Shown here: positions 30,959 to 44,200 of the stretch, piece by piece | How the letters are laid out: the number at the start of each line of letters is the position of its first letter | How positions within the stretch are numbered: the first letter of the stretch is position 1 | Source: Cercospora beticola | Taxonomy: Eukaryota > Ascomycota > Dothideomycetes > Mycosphaerellales > Mycosphaerellaceae | Direction: 5' to 3' | Assembly: GCF_033473495.1 (NCBI RefSeq) | Contig: NC_088936.1 | Location: 4,030,001 to 4,094,000 of the forward strand | Length of the DNA: 64,000 nt | The notes under the pieces: generated by a model | Database searches by the model: none | Told to the model about the DNA's origin: nothing | The model's input: only the letters and a program-made list of their open reading frames with translations | Translations under genes and position numbers: made by a program

Positions 30959-32000
30959 TGGATGAGAGAGTGCAAAGTTGAGCCAAAGGGGCGAATGAGT
31001 GGTAGCGTAAGAGAGTTGAGTTCTCAGCTCTGCAAAATTCGTGAAGGGTACGGGCACGCCAAATGTCGTGGGGGCGCAGAGAGTGTCGAGAGGTCTTCAG
31101 AGAGTCGACGGCTTGTGATAAACCTACGGCACATTCTAATCGACATGCATGTTTATACAAGTAGGTAACACGAAAAAGTGGCCATCGTCGATGTAATCGA
31201 TTTCTTCGTCTTGGAATCTCATCAGAGTCAACATTGTTAGCGTTCGGCGTGCAGCCTCGCAACTCTGCAGATGTTGGAATCGGCGGTAGCCAGCGCCATG
31301 AGCACATCTTGCCCAACGAAAAAGTTATTGCAAGCGAGTGTGGCTGCTCTAGTACCTGCAGCGTCCCATGTCGGTTTTCGTTGATCAGCTTTCATCGTCT
31401 TGCAGGCAGCGAGTTCACTAGCACGTGGGGAGACAGGAGCCAATGCACCATTCCAAGCTTGTCCACGTTGCGCAGAACTCAGATCGCTGAGCCCTAAGAC
31501 CAACGTGCAGCGAGGGACAGTGGCTATTTCCGAATCCAGACTTAGCCAAGGCGGCGATGGCAAACGATAGATGAACACATTTGCCATTGATCGAAGACAG
31601 CCCGTCGCAATTGTGGTCGATTCGGGTTGAGAGGCATGCATGTGAAGTTTTGTTGATCCTTCGGCAACTCCACGTAGGCTGGACAAGATTTGCGGGATCT
31701 TCACCACTCACTCGGCTTCCAGCAGCCAAGTCCCGCCAAGATACCGAAATCTTATACTGCGTTAGAGTACGCCATCCTTCTGGAGTCAATTGTTGCAGGA
31801 GTGCTGGAATCGACGTCATTTGACAGATACGCGTCTCGAGGTGCGCGTACCATTCTGTAGCTGCTCTGGGGAAGCGTAACGTCAGGGAGTTGGTTAAGCT
31901 CAGCTGTTCGAACTTCCAGACTCCATCCAGAGACTAATCTTTCTGCACTTCGAGGTTGATTTTCATGTCTTCACCGGTGTCAATATTGCTCAGGAACAAG
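30959..32000. other. Intergenic between regulator and NmrA-like gene
   Basis: Shared upstream region of two divergent genes. Two overlapping minus-strand ORFs (31237-31707 and 31418-31819) are open but show no domain; the second has a faintly winged-helix-like start. They could be remains of a gene such as an AflJ-type co-regulator, but I cannot show it. Confidence 0.35.
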
Positions 32001-33281
32001 ATGTCTCAGAAGCTGATAGTGATTGCGGGCGTTACGGGAACACAAGTACGTCGGTTTCTCCTGATGTTCCAGTTGTGTGGTGCTAATTTCAGTTACCGAG
32101 TGACAGGGAGGTTCAGTGGCCAGGCATTTCCTGCCACATAAAGACTGGCGAATTCGGGGCATAACCCGCAATCCAGATTCGCCCAAGGCGAAGAAGTTGG
32201 CCGAAAAAGGCGTGGAGCTTGCGCAAGGCGACTATGATGATACACAATCGCTACGTAAAGCTTTCGAAGGGGCTCATGCAATCTTTGCAGTTACTGATTA
32301 TACCTCTGTCTGGACCCGAGTTTCCGAAAGCGAAGACTTGAAGAAGAAGGCTGCTGAGCAGGGCCTTACGATCAACGAGTATGCTCGTGAGCTCGAGATC
32401 AAGCAAGGGTTGAGTTTGGTATCAGCGGCATCAGATCCAGCAGTCCTCTCGGTCCTAGAGCACTTTGTCTGGTCGACGTTGACAGCGATCAACAAGATCA
32501 GTGGCGGAAGGTACACCAATGCTTGCCAGTTCGACTCCAAGGCAGCTGTTGAGGATCATATCCGAGAAAATGTTACAGAGCTGAGCAAGCGCATGAGCAC
32601 TGTGAATATGGGAGCGTACCAGGAGAATGTCCGGGACCAGTCAATTTTCGCACCTTATAAGGAAGCCGACGGCAGTGGCTATTATTTCGTGAAGCTCAAA
32701 TCTTCTGGCCAACACAAGACGATTCCTGAACTTTGGTCTACTCAAGATTCCGGAGTATTTGTAGAACCCTTGGTTCGCCATCATCCTCCTGATACGGATG
32801 TGCTTGGCGCGAGGTTCGTGTGCATCGCATTGCGTCTCCTGACTAGTGGAGCTGACGAAGTTCTCCAGTGAGATCTTGACCAAAGATGAGTATGCCGAGA
32901 AATGGGGTCGTGTGGTGAGTACCATCCAAACTCGCCGGATGACTTCCATCTCGCCCTTGCAAAGCGATCGTGGCGCTCATCCTCGGGCCTCGTCGGGGAA
33001 GCTGCAGATGCCTCCAGATCCAGAAATGCGTATTATACTGCTCATCGCTAACATGTTCACAGCTCGGAGTCAAGGCCTCGGCTAAAGCGCTGACGGAGGA
33101 AGAGCTCAAGCCACTGCTGCCGGAGGGTTTTGAAGACGAGGTGTTTGAGTGGTTCCACTTTGTCCCAGAGCATGGATACACGGGCGGAAATCCCAAGGTG
33201 AAGACGCCGCAAGAGCTGGGAATCAAGACAACTCCGCTGGAGCGATTCTTTGAGAGCGAAGACTGGAGCCAGTACCTGTAG
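32001..33281 (+). CDS. NmrA-like NAD(P)-binding protein
   Basis: Four exons, 32001-32045, 32107-32813, 32869-32914 and 33063-33281, give 338 aa. The 15-codon first exon supplies the dinucleotide loop across the junction (VIAGVTGTQGGSVARHFL), followed by RIRGITRNPDSPKAKKLAEK, the second-strand acidic segment ELAQGDYDD and AFEGAHAIFAVTDY. This is the atypical SDR/NmrA fold: NAD(P) binding without the Tyr-Lys catalytic pair. Proteins of this type act as redox-sensing regulators (NmrA on AreA) or as reductases in pathways. The C-terminal LTEEELKPLLPEGFEDEVFE and HGYTGGNPKVKTPQEL are usual for fungal members. Position between the regulator and the PKS suggests pathway association. Intron 3 is long (148 nt). 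Confidence 0.9.
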
Positions 33282-33860
33282 ATGACAGTGAAGATGAGGA
33301 CAGTGTAGGGTCAGAGTGCAATGAAGTGAGGTCAGAAGAGAGTACAGTTCGTGTCGTATCCATGATGACGGCCACTCCTACAGTTCTATCTTGGCGTTCC
33401 ACCACTTTTATCTCCGAGTATCGCACGAATGTTCACAGTCGTCACTTCTCCAGCGTGGACGCGTCTCGAATGGTAGACGCGTAACTGCACCAGCTCGCGC
33501 CATCTTAGCTGTGCCTTCCGATGCCTGGACTGACGTCTACGACAACATTGTCAAGCGAAGGTCTCGCAGCGTCACATTCTCCTCCGCTAGCTCATGTCAA
33601 GGGCAGCCAGCTTTACGACCAACATTCGAAGAACGCTCCACCCGAAAGCGCGTGCAGAGTGCAGCAGCTTCGGGCGCGGCGACGGGCTTGCAGGCGTATT
33701 CATGGCGACGCGGACAGCAGAGGCAGTAAGAGATGAATATGCTCGAGGAGTACAGTGATGAAATGCATTGTCTACAACGCCAAACACCAATTACACTATC
33801 AAGAGGCCAAACTGCAGCCCACGACCAGACGCCAGCCCAAACGATTTCTACACTCATCGC
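33282..33860. other. Intergenic between convergent NmrA-like and PKS genes
   Basis: 3' flanks of two convergent genes. Short ORFs only, no domain. Confidence 0.4.
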
Positions 33861-36800
33861 TTACCCATTCAAAGCCTTCTCCATACCCTCTGCAGCTGCT
33901 TTGCCGAGCGACTCCAAGGTTCCCATACCCAAGAGTTGGAGCACTGAGATATCGAAGCCAAACGTTTGCTTCCACCAGTTTCGCAATTCGATACCAACCA
34001 GACTGTCCAGACCAAGCTGGTCCACTGGCAATGAGATGTCGATCTCGTCCTCTTCTTGCAACAGCAACGCCATGAGTTGACGACCGATCTCCATGGCCAG
34101 ATAGCCAGCAGTGTCGGGTGCCTTGAGAAGCTCTGGCTCCGCTTTCGCTCTGGCGATGAACGCCTTCAGGTTGTTTCCGTCATCGCTCTTCTCGTCACCG
34201 GCCCCAATATTGTGCCATACAGCCATGCGGAGATCTGTCTTCCACCACGATCGGGACTCTGGATGAGATCTCGCTAGTATAAAAGTCGCTATAGCTGTCA
34301 CGAAACGCGACTCATTTACTTGATGCCTGAGGCATCCATTCACTTCTTGGCGCTCGTTCCTTATTAGCGCAGAGGAATAGCCAGTCGCGAACGTGTTGTT
34401 GAAGGCGTAGCCACTTCCTCCCGCGCTGGTATTGGCCGCTTTGCTGGCTGGTGGCAGCTGGATTGCTGCAGTGACAGCGTCAAGGATTTCTGCTTCGGTA
34501 CACCCAGAGTAGCCGTTAGTCAACAGCCTCTTGAGCAGAGCATCGTCGCGCGCGGCAAACCCCATGTCTGCCACTGCACCAATGTCTATCGAAGATGCAG
34601 CAAGGCCGAGGTCGTTGCGATATTGGACGAAAGCGTCCAAGAAAGTATTAGCGCCGGAGTAGTTGGCCTGTCCGGGTTGTCCATTCAGACCAGACATCGA
34701 GGACAAGAAGAGGAAGAAGTCGAGATCAAAGCCTGCCTCGATCACCGCCTCGTGGAGATACCATGCACCCTTGACCTTGGGGTCCGAAGCTCGGTGCCAC
34801 TGTTCCAAGGACATGTTCTTGAAGCCCTCGTCGGCGACAAGCATAGGGGAGTGCACCACACCTTTCAAGTTCGTAGATTCTCTCACGGCACGAACGATGT
34901 CCTCTTGTTTGATCATATTGCCTGCCACGAGTTTGACCTCGCAGCCGCCCATGCTTTCGAGCTCGTGGATGACGGCCTTTTCTTCTTCCCTGGAACCAGG
35001 ATTTCTGGACAGCGAAACAATGCGTCGAGCTCCATGCTCTACCAGGTGACGAGCGATGACGCTGCCAATGCCACCAAGTCCTCCAGCAAGTAAGTAGGAA
35101 GCTGAAGAATCCAGCTTGAGAACTCTCTCGTCTGCGGCACGGACTGGGGCAGATTCGACCTGGAGGTTGCCCTTTGGATCACGGATCCTAAGCACGCTCT
35201 GTCCAACATGCTTCTCATCTTGGACCGCTTTGACGGCTTTCTGCACATCAGACATGCCGAATGCGTTGCATGGCATCAGTGGTGCGATGCGCTCTTTTTC
35301 AAGCAATTGAGCAACTGTTTGCAGGAGCCTGGTTGCCTGTTAGTAAAATCACGCTCGGTGTAAGACAGAGTGTTCGCCTACCTGTTCACTTCCTCCGGCT
35401 TTGTGGCGATCATCGCATCAAGGAACACTCCGGTGAAGCTTCGTCCGCCGAGGAACGAGCTCATGTCCAATTGAGCAGAGGCAAGAATGTCCTGGCTGCC
35501 AAGCTCCACCATCTTGCCAAATTCAGCAACACATTTCCAGGAATAATGCAGCAGAGCACCCGTCAATGAATTCAAGACGAGATCGACGCCCTTGTCGTTC
35601 GTCTCGCGCATGACATCCTGCACAAAGCTAGAGTCTTCGCTGTTGAAGATACGCTCGCGAGGGATGCGGACTGCTGTGGCGAGGTGATCGGCGTTGGTTG
35701 TTGTCGCATAGACTTCTGCACCCATAGCGATGGCCAGGAACGCAGCCGCTTGCGCAACCTCATGTGAAGCATTGTGAATGAGCACGCTTTGTCCAGGCTT
35801 CAGTCCATCTAGCGCTGCGGCTGCTGTACAGTATGCTGTGGGTAGACCAGCTGCCTGCTCCCAAGTCATATGGCTTGGCAGCTTCTCGCAGAGTGTGCTC
35901 GATGTGACCACGTACGATCCGATGGTGCCAGCACCGAGGCACATGACGCGATCTCCAACTGCGAAGTCCTTGACGGCTGAGCCGACCCGGGAAATAATAC
36001 CACTTGCATCAGTGCCCAGTCCTCCGGCTGGATATGGAGCGTGGCCCATGATCTGTGCAACGTCCTAGCAGAAATGTCGATGTTAGCAGAGCTCACTTGT
36101 CAACGGATCAGATTTACTTACCGCAGAGCTCACGCCCGCTGCCATCACCTTTATCTCAACGGCATTGCTGCTGTCGAGCTCCTCCCGGATGCCGGTATCC
36201 CAGTGCAGCGATCCGAGTCGACCAGGAGAGTCGATGGTCCAAGACATGCGTGCATCTGCTTCGCCATCAGGGATTGGCTCGTCGACGAGCTCGAATGGAT
36301 ACACTCTAGGCACGTAAATGCCACCGTCTGTGATGGCGTATTCCAGGTCTGGTCGGAGGTCGTTGCTCTCTGGTCTTGCTTGGAACCTGGCGAAAGCCTG
36401 CACAACCTTGTCCATTGAGGCACCAAGATCGTCGACTTCGCACATTGCGAACGAAAGCAACTCCTCATTGCGGATGGAGCGAGAGGCACCAATGATTTGC
36501 GCGAATCTCGGGTTGGTACAGTTGATCTGACTGAGCTTAGTCACCCAGAAGAGTCCAGAGTCTCCAAGGCCAGCAAGCATTGCCTGGAATGCCTTGAAAT
36601 GCTCCTCCGATGGGCTTTCCAGGAATGGCTCTTCCTCTTCCAGCAACGCAATGATGTCCTGCGATGCTGGGAGTGCAGTACCAAGGTTGCTCCTGTCGAC
36701 CTTCCAACCATGCTTAGCAAGTAGCCCAGCCAATGCGTCGCCACGCTCTGTCGAGGCATATTCAAGGATGGTGACTGCCTTGCCTGACTCAGTTCGAACG

Positions 36801-39800
36801 TTTGGTTGCGCCACATACAGCGCACTGAGCTGGTTTGGCTCATCACCATCGAGGGTCGTGAAGTCCAGCTTGAGGTCCGCTTTCTCGAGCTCGGACTGCC
36901 ATCGATCTGGCGTAGCGTAAGGCTCTTGCTCTCGCTCGTCAGACTGGCCGTTCCACCAGTCCTCGAAGAGGCCACAAGCAACGTTGACCCACTTCGAATC
37001 GGAGGTGATCTCCGAGATCACCAATCTACCACTTGGAGCAAGAAGCTTCTTGCAGTTAGCAAGACCTTGCTGGAGGCTCTTGCCGCCATGCAGAGTATTC
37101 GTTGCAATGATCAGATCGTACTGATCATCAGCGAAACCTTGGCCCTCGAGCTCCTGCTCAATATCAAGGACGCGGTACTCCATGTTTGGCTTGTCAGCGA
37201 AGCGCTTCTTGAGATCGCCGAACGAGGAAGACGAGTGGCTGGTCACTGTGTACTTGGAGTACATAGGCTTGGCGATCAGCAGTTGTAGAAGCGCAAGAAG
37301 TGCTGCAGTGGAATCGCCGCTGATGGCTCCAACCTCCAAAACCCGCAAGTTTGGCTGAGCATGGGCAATGCTTTGAACGAGCTTGCTTGTGTCGATGGTG
37401 CTTCCCTGTTGGAACATGCTCATCAGGGTATCATCAGCGCCCAAAAGCTCGTACCCGGTCACTTTGCTGGTCAACAAGTTGTCAATGTTCGATGCGACCT
37501 TGTACAAAGCAGCGGCGCATCCGGCAACTGGAGTACCCTCCAGCTTCTTGTACGCTTCTTCGATGCGAGGCAGCGCATCAGAATCCGCACCAGAATCTTT
37601 GAGCATAGGCGAGTCTTTGCCGATGATTTCGAATTGTGGACCGATCCATGCTGTGTAAGCACTCACTGTCGGATCCTCTGACTTCTGTTCCAGTCCTTGG
37701 ACATGTCGCTGGATGTATTCGATGCAAAGTTTGCCCATGCTGTCGAGAGCCGGAGTGTAAACATTGCGGTCGACCTGACGTTCGACAAGGTCTTCAAGAT
37801 TCTGGAAGTCAATGTGCTGGCGCCACTCGACACGAGCGGTCACGGGCAGCTGATGCTCGCTCTTCTTCTGGTTGGTGCTCACAGGTGTGAAGTGCGCCTT
37901 CGGCAAATCCATAACCGCCTTTCCATCTGCGATTACTTGGAAGGCACCTTGGATCTCTCCAGAGCCGGGCATCACGTCTGTGTCTGCGACGACCTTCACG
38001 TCAGCGGCATCAGTGTCCGCTCTGACGATGGTGACATCCTCCAGAAGCGTCGGCATCGCACTCAGGTTGCCTGAGTTGACTTTGCCTTGCACAGATGCAA
38101 TGAGGCCGAACTGAAGAGCGGCATCAATGACCGTTGGGTGCAAGTGGTAGTCATCGTCACCGCCTCCTTCATGATCACCAAGAGTGGCAGTGGCCTTGCG
38201 AGCAACAGTATCTGTCTCGATGCTCTCCAGAAGCTGGAACTCGGGGCCGTACTCCATGCCCGCGCCTGCAAGACTGTCATACATCTTGGTCTTCGAGATC
38301 TTGCGCGGCAGAGATTCTGCCTCAAGCTGCACGGAAGCCGCCTCTACCTCCTTGGCAGTGACCTGCCCGTTGCAGTGCTTGACCCAATTCGTGCCATTGT
38401 GTGAGGCGATGGTGAACTCCCACCACTCGCTATCCTCTGCGTCGCTGAGACGATGACGATGGAGCGATGTGACAACTTCGATCTCAGCATCTTCGGTAAG
38501 CACAAGAGCCTGGTTGAGGACGACGTGCTTGAGGCTATAGGCATCATTCTTGCCGCTCAGCTGCCTCGCTGCCTCTCCTGCCATTGCAGCATAGCCTGCA
38601 GCAGGGAGAATGACAGTGCCGTCGATCATGTGATCGCGCAGCCACGGGGCCTCCGCAATGCTTACCAAGTTACGGAAACTTGGGTTGAAATCGGTCGTCT
38701 CAAGAAATCTGCGTCCGAGCAGCTCGTGTTTTGGATACGCTGGCCAGCGCCACTCCTTCGACATTCTCGATTCGTACCAGTACTCTTGCTCATGATTCCA
38801 TGGATAGCGAGGAAGGCCTGACATTGCTTTCTCTCCGGGGAACATGGTCTTGAAGTCAACGGGAATGTTGTTCTCGAAGAGCGAACCAATGGCGGCGAGG
38901 TACTTCTCGACGCAGTTCTCGTTGCGAACCATGGCGGAGAGATATGGTGGAGAAGCACCTTCTTGGGCAAAAATCTGCCTAGCAGGTCCTGCAAGAGCGC
39001 CATGTGGTCCGACCTCCAGGAAGACTGGATTATCGATGTGCTTCAAGAGCCCAGCAACTGCGCGGCTGAACAGCACGGGGCTCGCCAAATTTCGCACCCA
39101 GTACGAAGCATCCAGTGGGCTTTGCTCGGGCTCTCCGCTCCCTGTGACGCTGGAGAAGAACGGAAGCTCAGGAGCTTTGCCACCGACGTGGTCAGCAATC
39201 TTGTCGAGATACTTATCTCCAATCTCGGCCATGTGGTACGAATGATAAGCTTTCTCGACCTTGAGAAGACGGGCCGTGATATCTGGGTTGTCCTCCTTGA
39301 TGCGATTGATAGTCTCTTGAACAGCATCTGCATCGCCGGAGATCGTGACACTTTTTGGGGAGTTCTCGCAGGCGACGATGCAATGTGGTGGACTCAAGTA
39401 CTGCTCGACCTCTGCCCAGCCCAGTCCGACCGCGGCCATGGCACCCTTGCGGTCTTGCAGAGTCGCCGCTCGTCCACGTTGGTAGGCGCCGATAATGGCC
39501 TCCTGGGCTGTGAGAGCTCCAGCAGCATAGGCAGCCCCGAGCTCGCCGCTGCTATGTCCCACAACAGCTGCTGGCTTCACACCAACCGATCGGAGCAAAT
39601 CGACCAGAGCAATCTGTACGGCAGTGCACAATGGCTGTGAGAATTCTGCCTTCTGCACATTCGAAGTACGGCCAGTCCGCTAGAGCTCCTTTTCGAGTGT
39701 CCACTTCGGAGGCTCAGGCAGAGCTTGGAGATACTCGTCAAGAGCTCTGATCGTCTTCTGGTATGGAAGGTCGTCGCGCTGCATCAGATCGTGGCCCATG

Positions 39801-41530
39801 CGAGGCCATTGTGCGCCCTGTCCAGTGAAGCACATGACAAGCTCTGGAGCTTTAGCTGAGGTCTTCTTGCCAACCGATGCTGGACTTTCTATCTGGCCGA
39901 CGACCTTGAACGCACGATATGGAAGATGCTCTCTGCGGTTTGCCAATGTGTATGCCATGTCGTCGACTCTATCGAGCAGCTCTGGCTGTTTCACAAGAAG
40001 GTCTTCATAGTCGCTGATCACTGTCTTCAAAGACGCCGAGGAACCGACGGAGAACAAAAGCAGCTGCATTTCCGATGGAGCTTGCTCACGTTGAGGCTCG
40101 TTCGTGATGCCGAAGCTTCGGGCGGAGTCGACAATGACATGAGCATTGGAGCCACCAAGACCAAAGGAGTTGACGCTCACTCGCTCTGCTCGGTCTTCTG
40201 GAAATGGAGTTGGCTCCACGGGAACCGTCAACTTTCGCTCTTTGAATGGAATCTTCGGGTTTGGCGTGGTAAACTTGATGTTAGGTGGTATAGTCTTGTG
40301 CTCGAGCGACTTTACCGCCTTGATTAAGGACATCAGGCCGGAAGCACCTTCAGTATGCCCGATATTGGGCTTGATGCTGGTGATGTGGATGCCATCGTCT
40401 CCGAAGACATTTGCCACAGCACCGGTCTCCAGAGGGTCACCGACAGCTGTACCAGTGCCATGACATTCGAAGAAAGCGGTGTCCTTGGGATTCAGCCCGG
40501 CGAGCTCGTATGCTTTGCGAATCAACGCCTCGTGCATTGCCGGATTTGGATTCGTAATGCCTTGTGTCTTGCCATCTGAGTTTGACAATGCTGAGCGAAT
40601 GACTGCTCGAACTGGGTTGCCATCCCGGATGGCTGCCTCCAAGGGCTTAACATAGAGTGCTACAATGGCTTCACCACGAGCATATCCATTGGCATCAGCT
40701 GAGAAGGTTTTGCACGAACCATCTGGACCAAGGATGCCCTTCTCACTCATGGACTGCGTGGTTCCGGGCGCCATGATGATTGTGCTGCCCGCCACTATTG
40801 CACCCTCGCTGGCTCCTCTCTGCATGGCTGCGCAGGCTTCATTCAAGCCGACGAGCGACGAGGAACAAGCTGTTCGAATTGTGAGACTGGGGCCTGTCAG
40901 TCCAAATTCGTAAGAGATCCTGTTTCCGAGCATCCAGTCATTGTAACCGTCGATTCTGTTTGCTCCGTGCGATAGAGGATTCCGGTTCATTAATTCACCC
41001 CAGTCCTCGCCCATATTTCCGAGATAGCAGCCTATCCGGGCTCCTTTGTAGTTGACTTCTCCTGCATCGTCAAAAGCTTCGCGGACGACCTCGAGCATCA
41101 ATCTCTGCTGCGGGTCTGCGAACTCCAGTTCTGTGCGGCTCAAGGTAAAGCGCGATGTATCCAGGGCGCCCAGGCTCACGTCCTCTCCGAGGAAGTAGCC
41201 GTATTCTGATGCAATGGCGCCAGCCTTCTTTTCAGGCGAGTAATATGCGTCGACATTATATCTTGATTTGGGGACTTTGGTTCTTCCATCGCCCTTGTTG
41301 ATCAGGAAGTCCCAGAACTCTTCGGGTGAAGCGGCACCTCCTGGTGCACGCAAGGCCATGCCGCAGATGGCAACTGGGATCGATGGTTCGACACCTTTAA
41401 CATGTTGTTTTTGTTGAGAACTGCTGTTATGGGATGTGGCAGTATCTTCTGCTGCACCACTACCACCGCCATTAGCAACAATATCATCGCTAGGCGGGTT
41501 CGGGCCGCTATCAATCTGCAAGCCGAGCAT
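33861..41530 (-). CDS. Highly reducing polyketide synthase, interrupted by one in-frame stop
   Basis: Three exons: 36122-41530, 35382-36064, 33861-35328 (introns 57 and 53 nt), 2519 codons. Domains: KS (~51-475; Cys222 in TACSSS, His357, His392); AT from ~565 with GHSSGE serine at ~660; DH (DHMIDGTVILPAAG, His ~967, and VIDAALQFG); methyltransferase-like; ER (from ~1800); KR with intact AGGLGGIGSVIARHL and QANYSGANTFLDAF; ACP with GLDSL serine at ~2473. No thioesterase or reductase follows, so release must be in trans. Codon 617 (39680-39682) is TAG inside the AT, with the same frame open on both sides and no plausible intron around it. The methyltransferase glycine motif reads LEVGAISGD and the ER nucleotide loop IHNASHEVAQ, both far from consensus, so neither activity is assured. 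If the stop is real, only KS plus a partial AT is made. Confidence 0.93.
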
Positions 41531-42173
41531 CTTGAAAGAATTGTGTGGGGATAATGGAGAAAAAAGAGGATAAGCGATGGTGGGACAAGGAGTTGTGTCT
41601 ACCACCTGATGCAGTATGCTTCCTCCACGAACAAGGCCTACTCGAGTTTCTTAAACAGGCAGCGTTGTCTATCGCTGAGATCATAGCACATGACAACGTG
41701 GCTGGCAAGTGCCCGATGCATGGCGACACGCGAGAAATCGTTCGCGATTGAAGCGTGCTGATCCCGATCTCTCGATGAACCGAAGGCTTTCTCCCGCGTC
41801 AACTCGCTGCACACGAAAACCAGCATTCTCGCGCTCGTCGATCATCGTATATCGATCAAAGCTGTCCGACAAGATCAGCAGTCGGTACGTTGAGAAGCAT
41901 AGACAAGGAGCACCAAAGCCAAGAGGCCAAGAGGCCGCAAAACCTCCCGCCATATTGCTCGCTTTCGGACCAACTCTTACGCGTATGTGGCGTACGAAAC
42001 GGACATCGTGATTGCTCCGCCGCGCCATCAATCACCTAAAACAGCAATTCAGAGTGTTTGGTGAGATCATCCCGACGGAGTAATTTGTCAGGACCACATG
42101 AAGGAGCTTGGAGAAATCGATCAAGCCGACAATCACAATCAATACGTTGCTATCTGCGGATTCTCTAAGGCAA
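41531..42173. other. Intergenic; PKS promoter region
   Basis: 643 bp upstream of the PKS start and downstream of the SDR stop. Short ORFs only. I searched by eye for TCG-N5-CGA AflR-type sites and found only near matches with wrong spacing. Confidence 0.4.
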
Positions 42174-43421
42174 TCACATGTTACCTGGCATACTCTGTGT
42201 AATGCCACCATCGACCACGGTTATGGTACCCCACATATAGTCGTTCGTCGCCAACGTTAAGACAGCCTTCATCGTGGTCAGCTGATCGAAAGCTCGTGCA
42301 AATGCTCAGGGAAGCAACTTACGCTGGCGAGATCTTGTGCATTGCCCATGCGTCCTGGAGGCACTCTGGCTCCGATGGTCTCCATCTCTTTCTGGAATTC
42401 TCCATCTTCCTGTGGAGCGCTCATGTTTGCAGCGTCAGAGCCACCGGTTGTCATTTCGGTTGGAAACCAGCCTATGGCTGAGATCAGCTTCCCTTCATCG
42501 ATTTCCGAAGGAGTACGCACCTGGGGCAATCTGATTGACGCGGACATTGATGGCTTTGTGACTAAGGTCATAGGCCATCTGACGAGTGACATGCACCGCC
42601 GCAGCTTTACTAACCTGTGGATTTCTGTCAGCAACGTACTTTGTGCGAATCGACATGACGAGTTGGTATCTTACGTTGTAGGCCAGCTGGCCTCCCTCTG
42701 ACCTGTGAGTGGAATCTCCGTTAGCTTGCCAGCCATCAACACGGGATCATAAGATCTCACATTCTCAAAAGTCCGCTGTTGGAAGTATTGTTAATGACGC
42801 TTCCGCCACGTCTGATGGGACTATCAGCAGACTTTGCAAGCAGCGGCAAGAATGCTGCCGTCACAAAATAAAGAGATGTAGCATTGGTGAGAAATGCTGC
42901 GTAATATGGTAAGTCAAAATGTTTCGCACCATCAGCTGACTGAACATACCACGCTGCCAGTCATCTGGGTTCTCATCGAACATGGCTTTGCCAAATTGCT
43001 CTGGTCCTGCATCTGGCTCCACACTTGGCTTTGTGGTCCATACACCAGCATTATTGACCAGCCTATCCTGAGGTCAGCAATGCTCGTCGCCAAGGTGAAT
43101 CATCATTCACATACACGTTCAAATAACCCTCATTCTTGGTGATGAGCTCCACCGCAGCTGAAATGCTCTTCTTGTCGGTGGTGTCCATCTGGAGAGGAAC
43201 AATGCTTCCACCCTGCTCGCCGAGCTTCTCAGCGGATCCATGGACTTTTGCGGTGGTCTCGAGAACCTCCGTCCGGCGACCGGTGATGTAGACTTTGGCG
43301 CCATTGGTTGCAAAAGCCTGTGTCAACACTGCTTCCCGATTAGCTGTTCCATCTTCTACGAGGAAATTCAGAATCACGCACTCAATCCGATGCCCGTGCC
43401 ACCTCCGGTTCTGGTTGCCAT
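42174..43421 (-). CDS. Short-chain dehydrogenase with eight exons
   Basis: Exons 43382-43421, 43115-43328, 42949-43062, 42761-42895, 42675-42702, 42521-42614, 42323-42471 and 42174-42266, joined by 49-60 nt introns, give an uninterrupted 288-aa frame. Motifs: cofactor loop TGGGTGIGLM, FATNGAKVYITGRR, VNNAGVW, NNTSNSG (catalytic Ser) and YNVSK (Tyr/Lys, split by an intron after the Asn), then NQIAPGWFPTEMTTGG and TVVDGGITQ. It is a classical NAD(P)-dependent oxidoreductase. The small exon 42675-42702 is 28 nt. With ATG at 43421 the first strand before the glycine loop is missing (MATRTGGG); the frame stays open upstream, so the true start or a further exon may lie to the right. It sits between PKS and transporter on the same strand, so a tailoring role is plausible. 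Confidence 0.85.
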
Positions 43422-44200
43422 CAGCTTCGTCAACGATGATTTCGCTTTGATCACTGCGCAGTTGAAACACGCTTACACTGCTCACGTTAATGAGGATCAA
43501 GTATGGTAACTGAGTTTTACTGACCTAGCACAACCCAGCCTTTGACTGAAAGCAAAGCAGCTGCTGACAGAGGATGTTGGTTCACCATGTTGTCCAAATC
43601 GAGAAAGTTGATCAAACAAGAAGAGTTATCGAGACAGCACAGCACTCGCTGCTCTGGGACGAGTTTGCAGTAATATCATCGCTATCGTATGCCTACACGG
43701 CATCGATGATGTATTTCGTTCGCAGCTGTCCAGCCCGTTGACTTTGCGGTAACATGGCACAACATCGGACTCTCCTCTTTGGCATCTGCCAAGACACCGA
43801 AGCACACGCTGCATCTTCGCGGTGTTACGCGCAAGTCTACATTGAAGATCATTGCGACATCACCGAAGGAACCGCATCGCAAATCGACACTGCTGTCTAG
43901 CAGATGGGCAAGTTCTGCGAAAAGTGTCACCTGCTCATCGTATTCCATGCCTACAACACTGCACATCTTCGAGCTCGTGATCATGGTCAATCTCGAAACG
44001 CGGCAAAATAAGAATTTGGATTGTCAAGATTCATACACAAATTTCTTATCATTAAAGTCATCGCGTTGAGGCCAGGTCAAGCCATAACACGCTTCAGTCA
44101 TTATGCTGGTTTCAGACTCCTCCAATCAACACTACACATTCTTAGAAAGGTCGAGTGTTGTCGAAACGTCTATACTTCCTGCCTTTGGTGCGAGTGGATT
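43422..44200. other. Intergenic
   Basis: May contain an upstream exon of the SDR gene near 43422-43500. The rest shows short domain-free ORFs and the 3' flank of the transporter gene. Confidence 0.4.

Noticed and set aside
31237..31819. Two overlapping minus-strand ORFs, considered as an AflJ-like co-regulator
   Set aside because: No methyltransferase motif visible and no splice model joins them convincingly; kept only as an unassigned note.
41531..42173. AflR-type TCG-N5-CGA sites in the PKS promoter
   Set aside because: Only half-sites with wrong spacing were found by eye.
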